From contig NZ_CP115483.1 of the NCBI RefSeq assembly GCF_027627455.1, positions 2,418,001-2,482,000 of the forward strand: 64,000 nucleotides of DNA. Direction: 5' to 3'. Numbering within the stretch: position 1 is the stretch's first letter; each line of letters begins with the position of its first letter. Positions 17,983 through 26,529 of the stretch are shown here, in pieces. The DNA comes from Sphingobacterium sp. SYP-B4668 (GTDB taxonomy: Bacteria > Bacteroidota > Bacteroidia > Sphingobacteriales > Sphingobacteriaceae). The position numbers and the translations under genes were made by a program. The notes under the pieces were generated by a model. That model saw only the letters and a list, made by a program, of their open reading frames with translations. It did not search any database and was not told where the DNA came from.

Positions 17983-19038
17983 ATGATGATTGATATGCCT
18001 AGAAATACAATGCACCTAAACAAATATACCGTACATGGATTTGTTATCCTCTTAGTGGTATTAGGAAGCATTTTGCCAATTAGCACGTTCGCCGATAAGC
18101 CTCCCAAAAAGGTTGTGATTGCATATGTAACATCGTGGACTAGCGTCGTCCCCGATCCTCACCATATCACGCATATCAACTATGCTTTTGGCCACGTTAA
18201 TGATAGCTTTGACGGCATTCGTATTGACAACGAATCTAGACTAAAGACAATTGTGGCTTTGAAGCAAAAGAATCCCGATCTCAAGGTCTTGCTATCTATT
18301 GGTGGTTGGGGGAGCGGGAGGTTTAGTGAAATGGCTGCAGACGAGTCGCGACGAGAAAAGTTTTCAAAAGATTGCGCTAGAGTAGTGAAAGCATTTAATT
18401 TGGATGGTATAGATATCGATTGGGAGTATCCGTCCAGTAACGCGGCGGGGATATCATCCTCCCAGGCCGATACGCACAATTTTACGTTGTTGATGAAAGA
18501 TATAAGAAGTGCTATTGGAAATAAGCAACTGTTGACATTGGCCTCAGCAGCGAATGGGAAATACATTGCATTTGCTGATATCGTTCCTTATGTGGATTTC
18601 GTGAATATCATGACCTATGATTCTGGGGGGCCACCTTATCACCATGCGAGTCTATATCGCTCGGAAATGTCGGGAAATGTGACCTGTGAAGAGGCTGTAA
18701 ATGCACATGTAGCAGCAGGTATGCCCATAGAGAAGCTTGTTTTGGGTATTCCGTTTTACGGACGTGGAAACAAAACCGAAATTAAGAATTTTATTGACTA
18801 CAAGGATCTTTTACAATTGGAGGGATTCGAAAGAAAATGGGATGACAAAGCAAAGGCCGCTTACATGGTGAATGACAAAGGCGATTTCGTGTTGACTTAC
18901 GAGACTCCCGAATCTATTGTTCTTAAATGCAAGTATATACTGGAGAATGGGTTACGGGGAGCAATGTATTGGGAGTATGCTGGAGACACTGATCAAGGTG
19001 TATTGCGTAATACGGTTTATAAAGGAGTCCTGAAATAA
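17983..19038 (+). CDS. GH18 family glycoside hydrolase (chitinase type)
   Basis: The 351-residue protein has an N-terminal signal region (hydrophobic stretch VHGFVILLVVLGSILPIS). The GH18 barrel is clear: YVTSWTS near strand 1, KVLLSIGGWGSGRFSEMA, the catalytic DGIDIDWEYP (DxxDxDxE with the acid Glu at about 150), MTYDSGG, and IPFYGRG, ending in GAMYWEYAGD. The enzyme would hydrolyse beta-1,4 linkages next to N-acetylglucosamine by substrate-assisted catalysis, in chitin oligomers or glycoprotein core chitobiose. The short length and absence of a chitin-binding domain suggest soluble oligomers. Several Met codons compete as start (17983, 17986, 17995, 18010). Confidence 0.93.
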   Translation: MMIDMPRNTMHLNKYTVHGFVILLVVLGSILPISTFADKPPKKVVIAYVTSWTSVVPDPHHITHINYAFGHVNDSFDGIRIDNESRLKTIVALKQKNPDLKVLLSIGGWGSGRFSEMAADESRREKFSKDCARVVKAFNLDGIDIDWEYPSSNAAGISSSQADTHNFTLLMKDIRSAIGNKQLLTLASAANGKYIAFADIVPYVDFVNIMTYDSGGPPYHHASLYRSEMSGNVTCEEAVNAHVAAGMPIEKLVLGIPFYGRGNKTEIKNFIDYKDLLQLEGFERKWDDKAKAAYMVNDKGDFVLTYETPESIVLKCKYILENGLRGAMYWEYAGDTDQGVLRNTVYKGVLK

Positions 19039-19244
19039 ATCGGGGACATTAGTCACATATTTTTCAGATCCATTAAGATTTCAAACATTATTTCGGTCGT
19101 ATCACAGAAAATATTTGTGTGTCCAGTAATTTAAGAGCGAATGGCTACGTACGTTACACCTTTATCTTTTACTACGTTCAAATGACGTGATAGTGCTAGT
19201 AAAATCAAATAACCAGTATATTTAGTATATATAAACAATGATAC

Positions 19245-19811
19245 ATGACACGTAACCGAAATAGGCGCATAAAGAATATCTTTATAAGGGTTACATTCTG
19301 TATATATGGTATTTTAATGTTGTCTGGATGTACATCATTGCAGCAGACCAAGCGCGACGGCTTGCTAGAAATCTCAAATCTGAAGACGTTTGATGGGATA
19401 TATGAAAATCCCTTCGGCAAGAATAGCGACGCTATGTATGCCTCGTTGTGGAACCAATTGGTGTTACGAGATAAATTGGATACGCTCGATTTTCGAAGTG
19501 CTAGGATAGGACTTAAAGCAATATCTAAAAATCAGATTAAGGCCACCTGGCTAGAAGGTGATACCGAAAAGAAAAGTATCATATTGAAAGGAGCGCTTAA
19601 AAATAATTATTTTGTATCTCGCCACAAACGAACGATAATTCCCATTCCGCTGATTTATGGAAAGTTTACAAATGATCAGTTCCAATTGTCATTGAATAAA
19701 GAAAAGCAACTACACGTCGATAGGTTGCAGAATGCCTGGGGATGGGTGTTCGTTTTTCTAGCTGATAACGACCGCACGTCAAGCTATGTATATAGTAGGG
19801 TTGTAGACTAA
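19245..19811 (+). CDS. Lipoprotein of unknown function
   Basis: The 188-residue protein has a basic N-terminus (MTRNRNRRIKN), a hydrophobic stretch and a lipobox LMLSGCTSLQQ. The mature part includes TFDGIYENPFG and repeated short beta segments. I recognise no family. The gene is flanked by non-coding stretches of 206 bases (19039-19244, nothing seen) and 349 bases on the other side. Confidence 0.75.
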   Translation: MTRNRNRRIKNIFIRVTFCIYGILMLSGCTSLQQTKRDGLLEISNLKTFDGIYENPFGKNSDAMYASLWNQLVLRDKLDTLDFRSARIGLKAISKNQIKATWLEGDTEKKSIILKGALKNNYFVSRHKRTIIPIPLIYGKFTNDQFQLSLNKEKQLHVDRLQNAWGWVFVFLADNDRTSSYVYSRVVD

Positions 19812-20120
19812 GAAGGCTGACATGCTCTTTTTAGGGCGTAGTTGTCCAATCGATTGATAAGACCTATTATGCTTATTGTAAATAAGCGGATATAGTGATT
19901 TACTAAATCAGCCTCCATGCTTCTGATATTTTACATACGATTTCATTGACCGTCATATGGTATATAGTCCGGTACCAAATGCAAAAATAGTACTGTTAAG
20001 CACGGAAATAGGAACGTGGTGTTCGACAGCAATTTATAGTATAAAGATGGTCTCTATCGAACGTCTATAATAACAGTTTCATTTTTTGTTTAAAATGAAA
20101 AGAGGGTGAGTGTTGAGCGT
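19812..20120. other. Non-coding stretch between lipoprotein gene and tmRNA terminator
   Basis: No open frame, tRNA or clear promoter is visible in this AT-rich stretch. It separates the forward lipoprotein gene from the convergent ssrA gene. Confidence 0.4.
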
Positions 20121-20158
20121 TAATAAAAAAGGAGACAACTTCTATTAAGTGTCTCCTT
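20121..20158 (-). terminator. Intrinsic terminator of ssrA
   Basis: On the reverse strand AAGGAGACA and TGTCTCCTT form a 9-bp stem with a 12-base loop, followed by TTTTTTATTA. It begins four bases after the tmRNA 3' end. Confidence 0.85.
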
Positions 20159-20161
20159 AAG

Positions 20162-20526
20162 TGGAGCCGGAGAGATTCGAACTCTCGTCCAGTCATGGTA
20201 CTGTATACGCTTTCTACATGCTTAGCTTCTCTTTGGTTGTCGGGAGAGGGAAGGTGAGTTGCGGACCTATACCTTTCTCCGTATTTGCTGTTTCTCGCCG
20301 CTGCTTAGCAAAATCACAGTGGCCAGTTCTATTGTTCGATGCCCCGAGTGTTAAACCAAAGAACAGGATCTAACGGGACAAATAGCTATGTTAAGTCTAA
20401 CTTAAGCAGCTAAGGCGTAGTTTTCTTCGCCAGTTGTAATTCTGAAAGTTCCGATTAAAGTGCTCTACTAACAACGCACTGCATGCTTACATAACCGTCT
20501 CCATCCTGTCAATTCCGGTCGACCCC
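20162..20526 (-). ncRNA. ssrA: tmRNA (transfer-messenger RNA)
   Basis: Read on the reverse strand, the 5' end GGGGTCGACCGGAATTGACA and the 3' end TTCGAATCTCTCCGGCTCCA pair as the acceptor stem (GGGGTC with GGCTCC), and the T-arm GAGAGTTCGAATCTCTC is intact. The internal tag frame reads GTFRITTGEENYALAA then TAA, with the ALAA ending recognised by proteases. tmRNA with SmpB rescues stalled ribosomes and marks the incomplete protein for degradation. The CCA tail is not encoded: only one C follows the discriminator A, so it must be added after processing. The 365-base length is normal. The exact 5' end is inferred from stem pairing. Confidence 0.96.
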
Positions 20527-20547
20527 ATTCAGTTATTGTAACCACTA

Positions 20548-20579
20548 CAAAAGTAGTTAAAATCGACGGTATATACAAG
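20548..20579 (-). promoter_or_regulatory. Promoter of ssrA
   Basis: On the reverse strand CTTG (20576-20579), 20 bases, then TACTTTTG (20548-20555) fits the Bacteroidota consensus TTG/TTTG-N19/21-TAnnTTTG. The start point would lie about 16 bases before the mature tmRNA 5' end, leaving a short leader for RNase P. Confidence 0.7.
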
Positions 20580-20822
20580 TTGTGGCCGTTTAAGCATAGA
20601 TGGACTTAGTCAAAATAGAAAATATGGAGGAGATGTAAAAGGGGAATATTAGTGCGACCTAACGTGTGAAAAATCATATGTATTGGACTAAAGGGTTTAT
20701 TAGGTGGTATTTAGGAAATTAATTCGTATATTAGAAAATACGATTTACGATAAAACAAATGCAGTTTTGATTTGTTTATGCTTTGATAAAATTATAATTA
20801 AAAATATATAAAAAGATAAAAA

Positions 20823-21935
20823 ATGGCCAAGTCAAAATCATCCAATGAAAAAAAAGACAAGAAGGAGAAAGAAGTGGCTCCACTTGTAAAAGGAAAAAAA
20901 GCAGATGCAAAAAAGTCTGAAAAGAAGAAAGTAGAAGACACAAAAGCAGTTGCTACTAAGAAAAAAGATACTACCAAGAAAAAGGTAGATGCAAAAAAGG
21001 CTAAAGATAAAGCTAAGAAAACTAAGAGTAAACAAAAGGCTTCTAAACTCGAAAAAGCCTATAAAAAATTGACGAAAGAGGTAAAATCTCTGGTTGGTAA
21101 ATTGAAAGCAAATGTAGAGTCTGCTGTCGAGCAGGTCACTAGTGATAAAAGTGCAGATAAGAAAACTGTAAGTCCTAAAAAGATTGCAACCAAAGCCCCA
21201 GCAGTAAAGGTAAGTCCGTCGTCACCAAAAAATGCGACTAAGGCTAAGCCAGTGGCAAAACCAGCTACTGCTACAAAATCAAATGTGGCTGCAGCAAAAA
21301 CCGTAGCGACAAAAGCTCCTGTTGCAAGTAAAGCAGTAGCTTCGTCTAAAACCGTACCTGCTAAAGCCCCTGTAGCAAAAGCAACTACAGCTGCTAAGAC
21401 AACTAGTGCACCAACTAAAGTAACCACACCTGCTAAGGCATCTGCAGTTAAGACAGCCACACCAGCAAAGGCAGCAGCACCAGTTAAAAGTGCCGCGATA
21501 AAGGCGCCCGCTTCAAAAGCACCTGTAGCTAAATCAACAGCTCCCGCAGCGAAACCCGCAGCACCAACAAAAACTGTAGCGGCAAAATCTCCAGCGGCGA
21601 AAGCACCTGCTAAGGTTGCTCCGAAGAGCCCTGCAGTAAAGCCTGTGGCTTCTAAGACCCCAACAGCGAAGACCGCAAGCCCCGCTGCGAAACCTGCACC
21701 AGCTAAAAAAGTAGCCCCTGCAGTGACTAAATCAGCTGCACCGAAAGCGACCACTCCTGCACCGAAAGCGACCACTCCTGCACCGAAAGCGACCACTCCT
21801 GCTGCGAAAGCGACCACTCCTGCAAAAAAGGTGGCGGCTCCGGTGGTTAAAAGTACACCCGCTCCTACAGCTGAAACTAAAGCACCTGCAACCAACGCTA
21901 CTGCTCAATCAGCAACAGAAAATAAGGATGCATAA
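20823..21935 (+). CDS. Lys/Ala/Pro-rich histone H1-like protein
   Basis: The 370-residue protein is almost entirely low complexity. Residues 1-78 are dominated by Lys with Ala, Asp and Glu. Residues about 78-110 form the only ordered-looking part, an amphipathic helix KLEKAYKKLTKEVKSLVGKL. From about 120 on, AKxxAPAK-type repeats rich in Lys, Ala, Pro and Thr continue nearly to the end. Composition and layout match the C-terminal tails of eukaryotic histone H1 and bacterial H1-like DNA-binding proteins, so nucleoid binding is likely but inferred. Four 21-base tandem copies lie at 21738-21821. It is monocistronic, with an AT-rich upstream region and a very strong terminator, which suggests high expression. 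Confidence 0.85.
   Translation: MAKSKSSNEKKDKKEKEVAPLVKGKKADAKKSEKKKVEDTKAVATKKKDTTKKKVDAKKAKDKAKKTKSKQKASKLEKAYKKLTKEVKSLVGKLKANVESAVEQVTSDKSADKKTVSPKKIATKAPAVKVSPSSPKNATKAKPVAKPATATKSNVAAAKTVATKAPVASKAVASSKTVPAKAPVAKATTAAKTTSAPTKVTTPAKASAVKTATPAKAAAPVKSAAIKAPASKAPVAKSTAPAAKPAAPTKTVAAKSPAAKAPAKVAPKSPAVKPVASKTPTAKTASPAAKPAPAKKVAPAVTKSAAPKATTPAPKATTPAPKATTPAAKATTPAKKVAAPVVKSTPAPTAETKAPATNATAQSATENKDA
21738..21821 (+). repeat. Four tandem 21-base copies inside the H1-like gene
   Basis: Three identical copies and a fourth with a few changes encode the heptad APKATTP four times. The unit is in frame, so copy-number change would alter tail length without a frameshift. Confidence 0.9.
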
Positions 21936-21956
21936 ACACTTTTGTGTTGACACATT

Positions 21957-21991
21957 AAAAGGGGCGAAAGTTATAAACTTTCGCCCCTTTT
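21957..21991. terminator. Bidirectional intrinsic terminator
   Basis: A perfect 16-bp stem AAAAGGGGCGAAAGTT / AACTTTCGCCCCTTTT with a 3-base loop has T-runs on both strands. It serves the H1-like gene and the convergent M3 peptidase gene, whose stop is only four bases away. Confidence 0.95.
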
Positions 21992-21994
21992 AAT

Positions 21995-24022
21995 TTATAT
22001 CAGCCCTGCTCGTTTGAGTAGAGCTTCTGGACTTGGTTCCTGTCCTCTGAAGCGTTTGTAAAGCTCCATCGGATGCTCCGTACCCCCTTTGGATAAAATA
22101 TTGTCCTTGAACTTAGTGGCGATTGTCCTGTTGAAAATACCATTCTCCTTGAAATACTCAAAGGCATCAGCATCGAGTACCTCAGCCCATTTGTAACTAT
22201 AATAACCAGAAGAATATCCGCCATTAAAAATGTGTGAGAATGCAGGACTCATAGCGTTTTCCGCTACATCAGGATACAGTTGAGTGGCTGCAAATTGCTC
22301 ATTTTCGAAGGATTTAAGGTCCGTAACCATTTGCGGATCTTGACCATGCCAGCCCATATCTAGCATGCCGAAGCTAAGTTGTCTTAAGGTTGCCATCCCT
22401 TCTAAGAATGAAGCACTATCTTTTATTTTCTGTACCAACTCCATCGGAATTTCGGTGCCCTGCTCATAGTGTTTAGCAAATAATGCCAATGCTTCTTTTT
22501 CATAGCACCAATTTTCCATGATTTGACTGGGCAATTCTACGAAGTCCCAATACACGGATGTCCCGGAGAGAGTGGGGTAGGTTGTATTGGCAAGCATTCC
22601 GTGTAAAGCATGTCCAAATTCATGAAATAGTGTTGTGACCTCATTGAAAGTAAGCAAGGAAGGCTTGGTGGCGGTGGGTGGAGTAAAATTGCATACAATA
22701 GATACATGAGGTCGCTCTTGTTGACCTGCTTTGCTGTATTGAGGCTTAAAGGATGTCATCCAGGCACCGTTACGCTTTCCCTTTCTTGGGAAAAAGTCGG
22801 CATAAAATACCGCCACAAAATTTCCCTTCTCGTCGTGTACTTCAAATGTTTGTACGTCTTTGTGATATTTATCAATCGTATGGATTTCATTGAATTGAAT
22901 GCCAAAGAGTTTGTCTGCGACATCGAAAGCACCCTGTAGTACGTGTTCGAGTTGGAAATAGGATTTCAGCACCTCGTCATCTAACTGAAACTTTTGTTGT
23001 TTGAGTTTTTCTGCATAGTATGCACCATCCCATTTTTCGAGTCTATCTATGCCGTCTTTTGCTTTTGCAAATGCTGTTAACTCGTTGAATTCTTGCTCTG
23101 CTGCTGGCTTCGCTTTAACCAATAGGTCATTTAAAAAGGTGTTTACTTTCGCAGGTGTCTGCGCCATACGTTCTTCCAGGACGAAATGTGCATGGGTGTC
23201 ATATCCCAGTAATTGAGCACGACGGAATCGAAGTTTGGTAATCTTTAATATGTTGCCTTCATTGTTGTATTCATTTTGTTGAAACGCTTTACGACCTGCA
23301 GCAATACTAATCTCCTTTCTTAAGTCCCTGTTGTCAGCATAGGTTACAAATGGGATATAGCTAGGGTAGTCCAATGTAAAGATCCATCCTTCCCTTTCAT
23401 ATGTTTGGGCAAGGGCACGTGCTGCTTCCTTTGCGCCATCAGGAAGTCCTGACAAATCTTTTTCATCGGTTAGATGCAGCTGATATGCATTTGTTTCAGC
23501 CAAGACATTTTCACCGAAAGTAAGTTTCAAAACTGCTAGCTCAGCATCGATATCCCGCAATATGTTTTTTTGTTCATCATTGAGCAATGCTCCATTGCGG
23601 ACAAAGTCCTTATAGTTTTTCGTTAACAATGTTCGCTGTTCGACAGTTAGTTGCAAACTGTCTTTTTTATCGTACACTGCTTTGATTCTTTTGAAGAGCT
23701 GAAAATTCAATGTGATGTCATTGCTGAGTTCTGTCAGCTTGGGAGCGATTTGTTGTGCAATTTGATCAAGTTCATCGCTTGTCTCTGCTGAATGAAGATT
23801 GAAGAATATATTGGATATCCGATCTAGTGTCATTCCCGAATAGGCCAGTGCTCCAATGGTATTCTCAAACGTTGGGGCTTCAACCTGTTGGGTAATAGCT
23901 GTAATTTCTTCTCTAGTGGCATCAATAGCAGCTTCGAAAGCAGGAATATAGTGTTCGTTTTTTATTTTAGAAAATGGCGCAGTGTTGTGTACTGTGGCAA
24001 AGTGGTCTGTTAAAATACTCAT
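21995..24022 (-). CDS. M3 family zinc metallopeptidase (oligopeptidase A / dipeptidyl carboxypeptidase type)
   Basis: At 675 residues this is full length for the M3A family. The zinc site LFHEFGHALHGML (HExxH) lies around residue 465, followed by the third ligand region with YWDFVELPSQIMENW. N-terminal helices (HYIPAFEAAIDATREEI) and C-terminal GGYSSGYYSYKWAEVLDADAFEYF also match the family. No signal peptide is present, so it acts in the cytoplasm, breaking down peptides left by larger proteases. It could be an OpdA-like endopeptidase or a Dcp-like exopeptidase; the sequence alone does not decide. It is separated from hisD by the his terminator and appears to be its own unit. Confidence 0.95.
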   Translation of the reverse strand: MSILTDHFATVHNTAPFSKIKNEHYIPAFEAAIDATREEITAITQQVEAPTFENTIGALAYSGMTLDRISNIFFNLHSAETSDELDQIAQQIAPKLTELSNDITLNFQLFKRIKAVYDKKDSLQLTVEQRTLLTKNYKDFVRNGALLNDEQKNILRDIDAELAVLKLTFGENVLAETNAYQLHLTDEKDLSGLPDGAKEAARALAQTYEREGWIFTLDYPSYIPFVTYADNRDLRKEISIAAGRKAFQQNEYNNEGNILKITKLRFRRAQLLGYDTHAHFVLEERMAQTPAKVNTFLNDLLVKAKPAAEQEFNELTAFAKAKDGIDRLEKWDGAYYAEKLKQQKFQLDDEVLKSYFQLEHVLQGAFDVADKLFGIQFNEIHTIDKYHKDVQTFEVHDEKGNFVAVFYADFFPRKGKRNGAWMTSFKPQYSKAGQQERPHVSIVCNFTPPTATKPSLLTFNEVTTLFHEFGHALHGMLANTTYPTLSGTSVYWDFVELPSQIMENWCYEKEALALFAKHYEQGTEIPMELVQKIKDSASFLEGMATLRQLSFGMLDMGWHGQDPQMVTDLKSFENEQFAATQLYPDVAENAMSPAFSHIFNGGYSSGYYSYKWAEVLDADAFEYFKENGIFNRTIATKFKDNILSKGGTEHPMELYKRFRGQEPSPEALLKRAGLI

Positions 24023-24091
24023 AAGGTAAAAATAAGATTATAATTGCAAGTCGGGAGAGAAAAGTCGTAATAATGGCGATAGGATGATATA

Positions 24092-24127
24092 AAAATTCCC
24101 CTAAACCGTAAAGGCATAGGGGAATAT
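24092..24127 (-). terminator. Terminator after hisD
   Basis: On the reverse strand ATTCCC pairs with GGGAAT (extended by CTA/TAG with one bulged base) and is followed by TTTTTATAT. It ends the hisGD unit about 20 bases after the hisD stop. Confidence 0.75.
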
Positions 24128-24145
24128 AAAAGGTTTTGCACTCGA

Positions 24146-25435
24146 TTATTTGCTTTTACGAATCGTAACTGCATTTTTATGGGCATGTAAACCTTCGAGC
24201 TCAGCTAAAATTTCGACTGTAGACCCTATTTGTTCAAGTCCTTCTTCAGAGATATGTTGGAAGGTGATTTTTTTGACAAATGAATCGACCGATACCCCAG
24301 AATATGATCGTGCATAACCTGAAGTAGGTAGTGTGTGATTGGTGCCAGATGCATAGTCTCCAGCACTCTCTGGCGTCAGGTGTCCCAAAAATACAGACCC
24401 GGCATTTAAAATCTGACTAGTCAGCGGTTTCCACTGGTCCGATTCAATGATCAGGTGTTCAGGAGCATAGCTATTAGAAAACTTCATGCCTTCAACAAGA
24501 TTGTCAACGATTACCCCATAGGAAGAGTCTAGTGCTTTTTTTGCCATCTCCCTTCTCGGGAGCACTGCGAGTTGATCCAACAAATGTTTATTGACTTCGT
24601 CGATAATTTGCTCGCTAGTCGCCACTAATACAGCTTGGCTATCCACACCATGTTCGGCTTGCGCTAGCAAATCAGCCGCAACATATGCAGGATTGGCCGA
24701 TTCATCGGCGATAACCAATACTTCGGAAGGTCCTGCAGGCATATCAATACTGACATTGCTCATGCCTTGCACCAAACTTTTGGCCTTGGTGACAAATTGA
24801 TTTCCTGGTCCAAAAATCTTATCCACTTTAGGGATGGTCTGTGTACCATAGGCCATTGCCGCGACGGCTTGTGCTCCGCCGACAAGATACACGCGTTCTA
24901 TTTTTAATAATTTTAAGCAGTAGGCTACGAATCCATTAATCTTGCCACTTGCTTGTGGTGGTGAGCATACAATGATTTGTTTGCAACCTGCTATTCGAGC
25001 TGGGACACCCAACATCAAAAGCGTGCTGGGCAGTACTGCCGATCCGCCAGGAATGTATAGCCCCACTTTTTCAATGGGTCTTGGTTCACGCCAACACTTT
25101 ACACCTGGCATGGTCTCTACCACACGTTCGCGCTTCAGTTGGTAGCTGTGAAATTTGTGAATATTGTGAAAAGCAATTTCCAACGCTCGCTGTTGGTCAC
25201 GGTTAATGGTATATGCCAATTCGTCGATGTCATCCGCATCTAAATAGAGCTTATCTAAGCTAACTTTGTCAAATTGAGCAGCGTAGTCTATGAGCGATTG
25301 GTCCCCATGCGCACGCACTTGGGACATAATCTGCAAGACCGTGTCTTGTATTGCAGCCGAGGGGTCAGCATTCCGAGTCACCAATTCTGCCAATTGGTCC
25401 TCAGTAAGTTCATTATAGCGATATTTCTTCAGCAT
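24146..25435 (-). CDS. hisD: Histidinol dehydrogenase
   Basis: The 429-residue protein catalyses the last two steps of histidine synthesis, NAD-dependent oxidation of histidinol to histidine. Family blocks are seen in order: GLYIPGGSAVLPSTLLMLGVPA, IFGPGNQFVTKAKSLVQG, DMPAGPSEVLVIAD, LLAQAEHGVDSQAVLV with the zinc-binding Gln/His, NSYAPEHLII with the catalytic Glu-His pair, and GDYASGTNHTLPTSGYAR. It starts 14 bases after the hisG stop in the same unit. A terminator follows directly, so the remaining his genes must be elsewhere in the genome. Confidence 0.98.
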   Translation of the reverse strand: MLKKYRYNELTEDQLAELVTRNADPSAAIQDTVLQIMSQVRAHGDQSLIDYAAQFDKVSLDKLYLDADDIDELAYTINRDQQRALEIAFHNIHKFHSYQLKRERVVETMPGVKCWREPRPIEKVGLYIPGGSAVLPSTLLMLGVPARIAGCKQIIVCSPPQASGKINGFVAYCLKLLKIERVYLVGGAQAVAAMAYGTQTIPKVDKIFGPGNQFVTKAKSLVQGMSNVSIDMPAGPSEVLVIADESANPAYVAADLLAQAEHGVDSQAVLVATSEQIIDEVNKHLLDQLAVLPRREMAKKALDSSYGVIVDNLVEGMKFSNSYAPEHLIIESDQWKPLTSQILNAGSVFLGHLTPESAGDYASGTNHTLPTSGYARSYSGVSVDSFVKKITFQHISEEGLEQIGSTVEILAELEGLHAHKNAVTIRKSK

Positions 25436-25449
25436 TTTTGTTTTTGGGC

Positions 25450-26301
25450 TTACATGATGATTTTTTCAATTGGCATCACGACTATTCCCTGCGCTCCAGC
25501 AGCTTTTAGCCTGTTGATTTTTTCCCAAAAATCGTCTTCACTAATTACGGTATGAACAGCCACCCATCCTTCTTCAGCGAGAGGTACTATTGTAGGGCTC
25601 TTTACACCGTGGAGCAACGTTGTTACCGCAGATAGATTTTTTTTCTCAACATTCAGCACTACATATTTGGTTTCTTTAGCCATTAGGACTGATTCTATGC
25701 GTTGTACGAGTTCGCATAGGATATGATTGTCTTCAAGTCCCTTGCGGCCGATAAGTATAGCTTCCGAACGTCTTACATCAGCAAAAGGTTTCAATCCGTT
25801 GCTCTTAAGGGTACCTCCTGTAGACACAATATCACATATGGCATCGCTGAGCCCTAGACCAGGAGAAATTTCAACAGAACCTGATATAAGGCGGATGTCC
25901 GCATTGATATTGTACTCATCCAAGAAGTTTTTAAGAATTACCGGATAAGAAGTTGCGATGGCTTTGCCATTTAGATCTTTCAAATCTTCTATCGTACTGT
26001 CTTTGGGTATCGCTAGTTTTAGGGTACACTTGCCGAAACCAAGCCTTTTGATGTAGGATACTTGCGCCTCTGACTCGTCAATCACATTTTCGCCTACGAT
26101 CCCAAGATCGGCAATACCTTGCTCTACATATCCCGGTATATCATCATCCCGGAGGAACAGAATTTCCAATGGAAAGTTGGCGACCGAAGTAATGAGGGAG
26201 CTTTTGTAATTTTCAAAAACAAGACCACAATTTTTAAGGATTTGTACAGACTTTTCGTTTAATCTACCCGATTTTTGGATAGCTATTTTGAGATTTTTCA
26301 A
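25450..26301 (-). CDS. hisG: ATP phosphoribosyltransferase, long form (HisG-L)
   Basis: It catalyses the first step of histidine synthesis, joining ATP and PRPP. The 283-residue length marks the long form with a C-terminal regulatory ACT-like domain (about 210-283: LNVEKKNLSAVTTLLHG, SPTIVPLAEEGWVAVHTVI) that responds to histidine. Catalytic-domain blocks are LKIAIQKSGRLNEKSV, IPGYVEQGIADLGIVGENV and the PRPP loop AICDIVSTGGTLKSNGL. The start is TTG: a stop lies five codons upstream in frame, and no ATG exists before the conserved LKIAIQKSGRL. Expression is probably under attenuation by the leader peptide at 26384-26443. Confidence 0.97.
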   Translation of the reverse strand: MKNLKIAIQKSGRLNEKSVQILKNCGLVFENYKSSLITSVANFPLEILFLRDDDIPGYVEQGIADLGIVGENVIDESEAQVSYIKRLGFGKCTLKLAIPKDSTIEDLKDLNGKAIATSYPVILKNFLDEYNINADIRLISGSVEISPGLGLSDAICDIVSTGGTLKSNGLKPFADVRRSEAILIGRKGLEDNHILCELVQRIESVLMAKETKYVVLNVEKKNLSAVTTLLHGVKSPTIVPLAEEGWVAVHTVISEDDFWEKINRLKAAGAQGIVVMPIEKIIM

Positions 26302-26344
26302 TGCTTTATAATGTTAGCCGTAAATTATTAATAAATAGGATTCA

Positions 26345-26376
26345 AACACTGGAGAAAAAATGCTTCACGTAGAAAC
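26345..26376 (-). promoter_or_regulatory. Attenuator hairpin upstream of hisG
   Basis: On the reverse strand TGTTTC-TACGT-GAAGCA is a 6-bp hairpin followed by TTTTTTCTCC, a weak intrinsic terminator lying between the leader peptide and hisG. ACATCA in the leader's His-codon stretch is complementary to TGATGT touching the 5' arm of this hairpin, which could form the antiterminator. Pairing was done by eye. Confidence 0.6.
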
Positions 26377-26383
26377 ACATCAA

Positions 26384-26443
26384 TTACATATCGCCGCAGG
26401 GGCGATGATGAAAATGAAAGTGATGTACGCATGCAAAGTTCAT
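26384..26443 (-). CDS. hisL: Histidine leader peptide
   Basis: A 19-codon open frame encodes MNFACVHHFHFHHRPCGDM and stops with TAA. Five of seven consecutive positions 7-13 are His, a clustering not expected by chance. It starts about 15 bases after the predicted transcription start and ends about 80 bases before hisG. In transcription attenuation, a ribosome stalled at His codons when charged tRNA-His is scarce favours an antiterminator. A perfect ATCGCC-CCTGC-GGCGAT hairpin overlaps its last codons. It is too short for normal gene finding. The symbol is given by analogy with enterobacterial hisL. Confidence 0.85.
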   Translation of the reverse strand: MNFACVHHFHFHHRPCGDM

Positions 26444-26463
26444 GTTTGTCATTAATAATACGC

Positions 26464-26494
26464 CAAAAATAATCTTTTATTAATAGTAATCAAA
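26464..26494 (-). promoter_or_regulatory. Promoter of the hisGD unit
   Basis: On the reverse strand TTTG (26491-26494), 19 bases, then TATTTTTG (26464-26471) is an exact match to TTTG-N19-TAnnTTTG. The start point would be near 26459. Confidence 0.75.
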
Positions 26495-26529
26495 TAAAAA
26501 AGCGTTTTTTTTATGAGAATAGAAAATAA

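Noticed and set aside
20162..20250. A stand-alone tRNA at the TTCGAATC motif
   Set aside because: The T-arm belongs to the tmRNA; there is no separate anticodon arm and the partner strand of the acceptor stem is at 20521-20526.
20161..20373. 70-codon forward frame over the tmRNA
   Set aside because: It lies in the complement of ssrA, whose acceptor stem, T-arm and tag are clear; it has no promoter or gene-like composition.
21738..21821. Tandem repeats as a CRISPR array
   Set aside because: The copies are adjacent without spacers and in frame with the coding sequence.
21059..21895. 278-codon reverse-strand open frame opposite the H1-like gene
   Set aside because: It is a mirror of the repetitive Ala/Lys/Pro codons and reads as Ala/Gly/Val/Phe repeats with no start context; an artefact of low-complexity DNA.
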